Below are positions 8,581-13,519 of a stretch of DNA of 13,519 nt, piece after piece. Below the pieces are notes generated by a model. The model made no database searches, was not told the origin of the DNA, and saw only the letters and a program-made list of their open reading frames with translations. A program made the translations under genes and the position numbers. Source of the stretch: Coemansia sp. RSA 1804 (lineage: Eukaryota > Kickxellomycota > Kickxellomycetes > Kickxellales > Kickxellaceae); the NCBI GenBank assembly GCA_027578815.1, contig JANBTH010000626.1, positions 1-13,519 of the forward strand, read 5' to 3'. The stretch's first letter is position 1; the number at the start of each line of letters is the position of its first letter.

Positions 8581-8687
8581 AGCCTTAAAAGAAAGACCAC
8601 CTAGAACGCATCCTTTTCTCTTTTTTTTTTTGCAGGAAATACTCTAACGTCACTTGGCCCACCCAGCTAGCAGGACGAACATTTCCC

Positions 8688-11051
8688 ATGGATTTCAACG
8701 ACCGGGCACGGGACAACGGGTCCAGCCAGCGGCGCCAAGGCAGACGCGGGCCAAGAGGAGGAGGCGGAGGTGGAGGAGGAAACACCAACACCAACACCAA
8801 CGCGATCAAGGGCCCGCATTCTGCACTAACCGACTATTTGCAGGAGATCGGAGTGAGCGAGCATTTCCGTAACCGCAGACGCGAGCAGGAGGAAGCGCTG
8901 CGGCAGCAGGTTGCCCAGGCAGCAGCAGCAGGACCAAATGGCGCAGCTGCCGGTGGGCAAGAAGGGGTGGCCACGCAAGCCACCGCTTCCTCTGCACCCG
9001 GTGCTTCTGCCTCCGGAGGATCGGCATCCACTGACAACGCGGATGACAGCGCAGACAGGGCGCTGGCGGCTGATTTGCAGCAGGAGGAGAACGAAGCAGC
9101 GGATATGGCGGGCGCGAGCGGTAGTGGTAGTAGCAGCAGGGCGACATTGCGGACACGGTCCCGAACAGCAGCGGCGGCGGCGGCTGCGGTGTCGTCGTCG
9201 GTTATTGCAGTCCCTGCTGCTGCTGCTTCCTCCAGCAAGGGCAAGGGAAAGGGCAAGAGTGCAAAGAAGGGAAAGGGGAAGAAGGGGAGGGACTCGGATA
9301 GCGAGTACGAAAGCGACGGCGACAACTACGCAGACGCAGCCGGCGGCAGCGGTGGTCTGAACCGGGGCTCTGCGCGCAAGGGCGGGAAAATGAAGGACTG
9401 CGAGGTATGTTCGCGACGGTTCCTTCTCCGCGGCGAGCTGCCGGCGGACGGCCGACTGCTGTGCACAAGGTGCCGCCAGTCAATCGACAGGTCGGCAAGC
9501 GAGCACGCAGCCGTGGCAAAGAACGCGCGCGCAGCAATAGCAGCGGCAGCGGGGCCGCCCAAGCGCAAGCGGCTGAAGAAAACAGAGGGCGGATTGCTGG
9601 AGTACGACCGCGGGATCCCGACGCTGCAGGACATCTGTGTGCGCGCAATAGCCAAGAACATCGACCAGGTGGAGTCGTTTGGCGAGATCACCGCGCAGAG
9701 CGCCAACAAGGTGTGTCGCATCATCAGTAAGATGCGGATCCTTGACGAGACCACCCTGGGCTTGTTCCTTGGCGGCGGCGAGCAGCAGGAATCCGTCACC
9801 CTGTACGACTGCACCAAGATCGCTGGCCCTGGGATCCGGCGTCTGGTCGATGGGTGCCCCAATGTCACCAGTCTGAGACTCGAGTACTGCGGCCAGCTCA
9901 ACCGCCACTCGTTGCTTGACATCGGGTGTCGGCTGCGTCACCTGACCTCCGTGCGTCTGGACGGCGCCTTTCTGATCAACAGCCAGACGTGGGCGGAGTT
10001 CTTCCTCACCATGGGCCCGCGGCTGCAGTCGTTCAAGGTCAAGTACGCCGGCTTCGGCCCGCCAGCCATGCGAGCGCTGGTCACGCACTGCAAGCAGCTG
10101 CGCGAGCTGCGCGTGTCCGAGTGCGTTGACTTTGACGACGATTGTCTTGCGATGCTGGCGATACCGATAACCGAGCACGAGGAGCATCAGCAGGAGGCCG
10201 AGCGAGCCAAGAGTTCTGCCATCGGCGGTGAGATGGGATCGGTGGGCTGGGAACCGCTGGCATGCCTCGAGTCCCTCGAGCTCGGCCACCCGCATCAGTC
10301 CATGACCAACCAGAGCGCCGTCCGCGCGATCGAGACCGTGGGGAGCCAGCTCCGCATCCTGGACCTGACTGGGTTCAGGGACATCAACGACGACTTTCTT
10401 CTGAAGGCGCTTGACGGCAACTGCGGCCGTCTGCGGGAGCTGTACCTCGGCGAGTGCAACAGCATTTCGGCCGACGCGTTTGCCGAGTTCTTTGCCCGCC
10501 AGCGCCGTAAGCGAGGGGCGCGCAAGGTGCTCCAGGGACACGGCGGCAAGGAGCAGGAGGTGGAGAGCGAGGAGGAGGAGTGTCAGAGAATCAGCAGCAG
10601 TGGCATCACCAATGGGCTGGTGCGCGTCGGGCTGGACCGCTGCTACATGCTGACGGACCGCGTGCTCCAGGAACTCGTGATGTATTCGGGTGCCTCGCTC
10701 ACGTGGCTGGGGCTCAATTCAGTCGACGACAACCTGACGCTCAACGGGTTGCTTGCGCTGGCTGGCAAGATGGACGACAGGGGGGCCCATAACCAAACGA
10801 GCCTGAGAGAAGGAGAAAACGAAGCGGGTGGAGGAGGGCTGGCTGTGGCCAAGGAGACCGGCGGCTGCATCAATCTGGAGGAGCTGGACGTGTCATTCGT
10901 GCGGTGTGCTAGCGACAGCGTGCTGAGCGTTGTGTTGGCCAAATGCAAGCGCCTCGCGCAGATCAGCGTCTACGGCTGTCCCGAGGTCACATCGCTTGCT
11001 CCAGCACGCTCCGGTCTGGCGTATGTCGGCAGAGAGTGCGATACGCTGTGA
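8688..11051 (+). CDS. RAD7: Rad7-like leucine-rich-repeat DNA repair protein
   Basis: A 787-aa single-exon protein, longer than the roughly 565-aa yeast Rad7 and S. pombe Rhp7. Rad7 acts with Rad16 in global-genome nucleotide excision repair and in a cullin-Elongin C ubiquitin ligase. The N-terminal block KGPHSALTDYL at 41-51 matches the Rad7 family signature. Residues 75-235 are low-complexity (Ala/Gly/Ser, a poly-Ala run at 161-167, then Lys/Gly-rich 184-200). A four-cysteine site (Cys238, Cys241, Cys259, Cys262) matches the small zinc-binding motif of Rad7 proteins. A basic PKRKRLKK at 291-298 could be a nuclear signal. From about 310 to 770 there are leucine-rich repeats of the long cysteine-containing type (for example LTSVRLDG, LRELRVSECV, LRILDLTGF, LRELYLGECN, LEELDVSF, LAQISVYGCP). 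Charged or low-complexity loops interrupt them at about 495-520, 605-635 and 695-725. The first ATG is used because the signature lies only 40 residues in. A generic LRR/F-box-like protein is the alternative. Confidence 0.87.
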   Translation: MDFNDRARDNGSSQRRQGRRGPRGGGGGGGGNTNTNTNAIKGPHSALTDYLQEIGVSEHFRNRRREQEEALRQQVAQAAAAGPNGAAAGGQEGVATQATASSAPGASASGGSASTDNADDSADRALAADLQQEENEAADMAGASGSGSSSRATLRTRSRTAAAAAAAVSSSVIAVPAAAASSSKGKGKGKSAKKGKGKKGRDSDSEYESDGDNYADAAGGSGGLNRGSARKGGKMKDCEVCSRRFLLRGELPADGRLLCTRCRQSIDRSASEHAAVAKNARAAIAAAAGPPKRKRLKKTEGGLLEYDRGIPTLQDICVRAIAKNIDQVESFGEITAQSANKVCRIISKMRILDETTLGLFLGGGEQQESVTLYDCTKIAGPGIRRLVDGCPNVTSLRLEYCGQLNRHSLLDIGCRLRHLTSVRLDGAFLINSQTWAEFFLTMGPRLQSFKVKYAGFGPPAMRALVTHCKQLRELRVSECVDFDDDCLAMLAIPITEHEEHQQEAERAKSSAIGGEMGSVGWEPLACLESLELGHPHQSMTNQSAVRAIETVGSQLRILDLTGFRDINDDFLLKALDGNCGRLRELYLGECNSISADAFAEFFARQRRKRGARKVLQGHGGKEQEVESEEEECQRISSSGITNGLVRVGLDRCYMLTDRVLQELVMYSGASLTWLGLNSVDDNLTLNGLLALAGKMDDRGAHNQTSLREGENEAGGGGLAVAKETGGCINLEELDVSFVRCASDSVLSVVLAKCKRLAQISVYGCPEVTSLAPARSGLAYVGRECDTL
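8781..8799 (+). repeat. Short tandem repeat of AACACC in RAD7
   Basis: Three copies of a six-base unit encode the alternating Asn-Thr stretch at residues 32-38, just after a run of eight glycines. It sits directly before the conserved GPHSALTD block and is probably a simple replication-slippage repeat. Confidence 0.7.
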
Positions 11052-11136
11052 GGTTGGTGGTGGGGGTGGGGGCTCGCATTTTGCACGCGCAATGGCCCCC
11101 GGGATACGAGTGCGAGTAAAGTTTTTTAGCGGAGAA

Positions 11137-11146
11137 AATAAATAAA
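11137..11146 (+). terminator. Overlapping poly(A) signals, RAD7-like gene
   Basis: Two AATAAA hexamers overlap (11137-11142 and 11141-11146), 86 nt after the stop codon, followed by a T-rich stretch near 11161-11192. Assigned from position. Confidence 0.55.
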
Positions 11147-11532
11147 CCCTGCAACAATCTCTTTGGTCTGTTGTTATTTTTTATTTATTTTCTCAGCCAC
11201 AGGAGAGAACACAGAAAAGGTGTGCCTTTTTCCATTGTTCTTTCCTCCGAATCACATGCATTGCGTTTTTTCTATCCAGTTCCCTTTTCCCTCTTCATGA
11301 TCTGGGTGCCCTTTTTTGGTTGATGTCGGCCGCGGCGGGATTTTGCCATTCCTTCTGGTCTTGTCCTGTTATCGGAGCCGGTGTGCGCGCCTTTATTTTC
11401 CGGAGTGGCCCACGAGAAATGAAGCGGATGTGCAAGGATCGCAGATGCTTTATGCTTGACCTGCCTTGTCAATTGCTGTTGCTTAAAGAAGCCAGTCATA
11501 GAGCCAGTCACTCAGTCGCTTTTGCCCCTTTT

Positions 11533-11555
11533 CTTTCCTTCCTTTCCTTCCTTTC
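11533..11555 (+). repeat. Pyrimidine mirror repeat upstream of the kinase gene
   Basis: Twenty-three consecutive pyrimidines built from CTTTCC and TTCC units read identically in both directions on the same strand, within a 31-nt all-pyrimidine run (11525-11555). It lies about 92 nt before the kinase ATG. CT-rich blocks are common just upstream of fungal transcription starts, which is its likely role. Confidence 0.7.
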
Positions 11556-11647
11556 ATTGTTGTTTGCACTTCTTTTTAAGCTTCCTTTCTCTCCTCCGCT
11601 TTTTTGTAACACCTCAACCATACAGCAGCAGTGACAGCATCCACAAC

Positions 11648-12781
11648 ATGAGTGGCGAGACTTTTGCACCGCGCGAACTCGCCGGAACCGTGCGCAAGGG
11701 CCACGAGCTCGACGTCGCCAGACTCGAGGCGTTTCTGCGGCAAAGCAAACCAGAAGCCATCGGGACACCGCTGACAGTGAAGCAGTTCAACATCGGACAA
11801 AGCAACCCAACGTATCTGATAAGCGATGCGCGGGGACGGCGGTTTGTTCTGCGCAAGAAGCCGGCCGGACAACTGCTGTCAAAGACAGCACATGCGGTGG
11901 AGCGCGAGTTCCGGGTTCTTGATGCGCTTGGCAGACACACAAGCGTGCCGGTGCCGCGGGTCTATGCGCTATGCGAGGACGCCAGTGTGCTGGGCACGCC
12001 GTTCTATCTGATGGAGTATCTGGAGGGGCGGGTTCTGGCCGATGTCCGGCTGCCTGAGGTAGCGCCGCGCCAGCGCGCAGCGTACTGGGACGCCCTGGTC
12101 GATGTCCTGGCGCTGCTGCACAGGGTCGATTACGCAGCCGTTGGGCTGGCTGACTACGGGCGGCAGGGCGGGTACTACGACCGGCAGGTGCGTAATCTGG
12201 GCAAAGTGGCGGCAGCGCAGGGAGCGGCGGTGGATAAGAACGGAGTGCGTGTGGGCGAGCTCCCGCGTATGCAGCAGCTTGGCCGCTGGTTCCAGCGCAA
12301 CGCGTGTCCCGACGAAACCACCATCGTCCATGGCGACTTCAAGATGGACAACGTGATCTGGCACCCGACGCAACCGACCATCATTGGCATTCTCGACTGG
12401 GAGCTCTCGACTCTCGGCAACCCGCGGGCCGATCTGGCCAACCTGCTCCAGCCGCTGCTTGTGCCCTTTGACGGTGACGATGTCTGGCAGGGATTGTGCG
12501 ACGCCCCCGCCGCTGAGTGTGCGCCAGACGAGGACCGCTTGCTCCAGCGGTACTGCCGCCTCATGGGGCGCGAGTATCCGCTCGAGGGCTGGGTGTTTGC
12601 AAAGGTCTTTGGCCTGTTCCGCAACGCTGTCATCCAGCAGGGCGTGGCTGCCAGGCTGGCCAAGGGCCAGGCGTCGTCTTCCTTTGCTCATCTTGTGGCC
12701 AGAGTCTTCCCCAACACTATGGAGCTGGCAATGTCCGTGGTTGACAAAAACGAAGCCCAGTCTCGTAGAAGCAAACTCTAG
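11648..12781 (+). CDS. ACAD10/11-like phosphotransferase (APH fold) with peroxisomal signal
   Basis: A 377-aa protein, single exon, matching the N-terminal kinase domain of the ACAD10/ACAD11 family (APH superfamily) without the acyl-CoA dehydrogenase part. Visible motifs are the phosphate loop FNIGQSNPTYLIS (47-59), a candidate ATP-binding Lys in VLRKKPAG (67-74), the catalytic HGDFKMDN with Asp230 and Asn235 (228-235), and the metal-binding Asp250 in ILDWELSTLGNP. The downstream FRNAVIQQG (324-332) and GQASS (340-344) are also typical. It ends in Arg-Arg-Ser-Lys-Leu, a canonical PTS1, so I infer a peroxisomal matrix location. Relatives phosphorylate 4-hydroxy acids or their CoA esters (mammalian ACAD10/11, LvaA of Pseudomonas levulinate catabolism), so a role in hydroxy-acid breakdown is plausible but not shown. 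The ATG at 11648 is the first in frame and has A at -3. It is not an antibiotic-resistance gene, despite the shared fold. Confidence 0.92.
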   Translation: MSGETFAPRELAGTVRKGHELDVARLEAFLRQSKPEAIGTPLTVKQFNIGQSNPTYLISDARGRRFVLRKKPAGQLLSKTAHAVEREFRVLDALGRHTSVPVPRVYALCEDASVLGTPFYLMEYLEGRVLADVRLPEVAPRQRAAYWDALVDVLALLHRVDYAAVGLADYGRQGGYYDRQVRNLGKVAAAQGAAVDKNGVRVGELPRMQQLGRWFQRNACPDETTIVHGDFKMDNVIWHPTQPTIIGILDWELSTLGNPRADLANLLQPLLVPFDGDDVWQGLCDAPAAECAPDEDRLLQRYCRLMGREYPLEGWVFAKVFGLFRNAVIQQGVAARLAKGQASSSFAHLVARVFPNTMELAMSVVDKNEAQSRRSKL

Positions 12782-13519
12782 CCCTCCCCCTTCTTTTTTC
12801 TCCTTTCTTTTACTTTTGGTTGAGCTTTGGATGGAGAAGAAGGAAATTAATACCACCGCCATTCCATTCCTTCTTAAAAATGTCCAGATAAATTAATCTT
12901 GTTCGCTTGAAATGTTCTGGAGATGTGCCGCTGGTTCCAGCCATTCGGCAATATAACCCAGTCATCATTATTATCATTTATCACTAATCATTAAACATTT
13001 TGTCATTTCGGCTCTTTGAAGGTTTTTTTGAAAGATCGTGCGAGGTTTTCTTTAATATCCGAGCAGAAAATAGTGCCTTTTATATCTGCTGCTGCTGCCT
13101 CTTCTTTTGAGCAAGGGCTCTTTTGCTTTACACGCAATTGACTGCTACATGCCCCTTTCATCTAGATGATACGGCTTTTCTGACCCCTTGGCATAATGTC
13201 CGACAGACAAAAAGGAGAAAAAAGTCAAACAAACAAACAAGAAGGGTATTACTCCGTATATCCTTTATCATTCGGAAACTAACCATCCTTACCTCCTTTT
13301 TTCCCAGCAAAAGAGAGCTCTTTTATTTCTCTGGATGCTTGTTGTATGCACACATCCCGATATTATCTGATTTTTTCACGCACACTATTCCTTTCACTAC
13401 CGCATATTCCATACTGGAAAAAGAAAAAAGGAAAAAGACTCTAAGCATCGCCGAGATCGTCGTTCCTGTTTCCAAGTTGGTATTCTGATGGTTACAGCCT
13501 GTTTCTCTCATCCTCTTTT
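12782..13519. other. AT-rich right end, no gene seen
   Basis: About 740 nt after the kinase stop. It should hold the kinase 3'UTR, but no perfect AATAAA follows the stop; an ATTAAA variant lies near 12991. A TTTTATAT near 13078-13085 and pyrimidine-rich stretches further on could belong to the promoter of a gene beyond the window. The one long frame (13123-13488, +) lacks a proper ATG start and has an A/T-driven composition, so I do not call it. A GCT trinucleotide run lies near 13087-13096. Confidence 0.55.

Larger units (their letters stand above)
8290..8687. other. Spacer: synthetase 3'UTR and RAD7 promoter
   Basis: About 400 nt between two genes on the same strand. The left part holds a T-rich stretch (8346-8355) and an AATAAA at 8397-8402, a good poly(A) signal for the synthetase gene. 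The right part holds TATAAAAT at 8573-8580 and a long T run before the RAD7 start. I see no additional gene. Confidence 0.65.
11052..11647. other. Spacer: RAD7 3'UTR and kinase promoter
   Basis: About 600 nt. Overlapping AATAAA signals lie at 11137-11146. The middle part has T-rich stretches and no gene that I recognise. Closer to the kinase there is a repeated GCCAGTCA at 11491-11498 and 11503-11510, and a strongly pyrimidine-rich segment from 11525 to about 11610 that probably contains the transcription start. No TATA box is obvious. Confidence 0.6.

Noticed and set aside
8452..8635. Possible 5'UTR intron of RAD7 (GGTAAGA donor, T-tract plus GCAG acceptor)
   Set aside because: A good TATA box (8573-8580) lies inside the would-be intron, no clear branch site is seen, and splicing would put a short upstream frame in the leader. 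The T-tract is better read as leader sequence.
9480..10541. Long minus-strand open frame (353 codons) inside the RAD7 gene
   Set aside because: It is antisense to a clear leucine-rich-repeat gene. High GC at third codon positions keeps the opposite frame open, and the translation shows no domain.
11379..11402. CGG and CCG separated by 18 nt, resembling an oleate response element upstream of a peroxisomal gene
   Set aside because: The internal T-N-A positions of the yeast element do not match, and such CGG/CCG pairs are frequent by chance.
11456..11647. In-frame upstream extension of the kinase with a hydrophobic stretch, possibly a second targeting signal
   Set aside because: The frame is open but has no ATG before 11648. 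The hydrophobic residues come from the pyrimidine-rich promoter, and the PTS1 already gives a location.
11648..12781. Aminoglycoside resistance gene, suggested by the APH fold
   Set aside because: The motifs and C-terminal features match the eukaryotic ACAD10/11 kinase family, and the peroxisomal signal does not fit a resistance enzyme.
11969..12862. Minus-strand open frame (297 codons) across the kinase gene
   Set aside because: Same explanation: antisense shadow of a GC-rich coding region, with no recognisable motif.
13123..13488. Plus-strand open frame of 121 codons at the right end
   Set aside because: It has no ATG start, its composition follows the local A/T bias, and no domain is recognisable.

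Overview
The window looks like an ordinary, gene-dense piece of a fungal nuclear genome. The genes are eukaryotic housekeeping genes with few introns. The introns are short (about 120-130 nt), start with GTAAG and end with TGTAG, and one holds a perfect TACTAAC branch site. Intergenic DNA is AT-rich against GC-rich coding sequence. A RAD7 homologue points to a fungus, and a stand-alone peroxisomal ACAD10/11-type kinase fits a non-Saccharomyces lineage. An early-diverging group such as Kickxellomycotina is my guess only. I see no transposon, CRISPR array, tRNA, rRNA or prokaryotic feature.

Layout. 1-1118: AT-rich, no convincing gene. 1119-2831 (-): class I alpha-1,2-mannosidase (GH47), a type II membrane enzyme that trims N-glycans. 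2832-4322: 1.5 kb spacer. 4323-4910 (-): RER1, the Golgi-to-ER retrieval receptor. 4911-5841: divergent promoter with a Gcn4/AP-1-type TGACTCA, a TATA box and a likely 5'UTR intron. 5842-8289 (+): cytosolic threonyl-tRNA synthetase in three coding exons (732 aa). 8290-8687: short spacer with a poly(A) signal and a TATA box. 8688-11051 (+): RAD7-like leucine-rich-repeat protein of global-genome nucleotide excision repair. 11052-11647: spacer with poly(A) signals and a pyrimidine mirror repeat. 11648-12781 (+): ACAD10/11-like kinase ending in the peroxisomal signal SKL. 12782-13519: AT-rich, no convincing gene.

How the genes relate. The clearest link is RER1 next to the mannosidase on the same strand, because the yeast ER mannosidase Mns1 has been reported to depend on Rer1 for ER localisation. 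The synthetase promoter looks suited to general amino-acid control, and the intron that abuts its ATG would remove upstream AUGs. RAD7 and the peroxisomal kinase have no evident link to their neighbours. I found no new multi-gene system. The points worth following are the RER1/mannosidase pairing, a non-canonical specificity residue in the mannosidase, the paired tandem splice acceptors of the synthetase gene, and the peroxisomal kinase.
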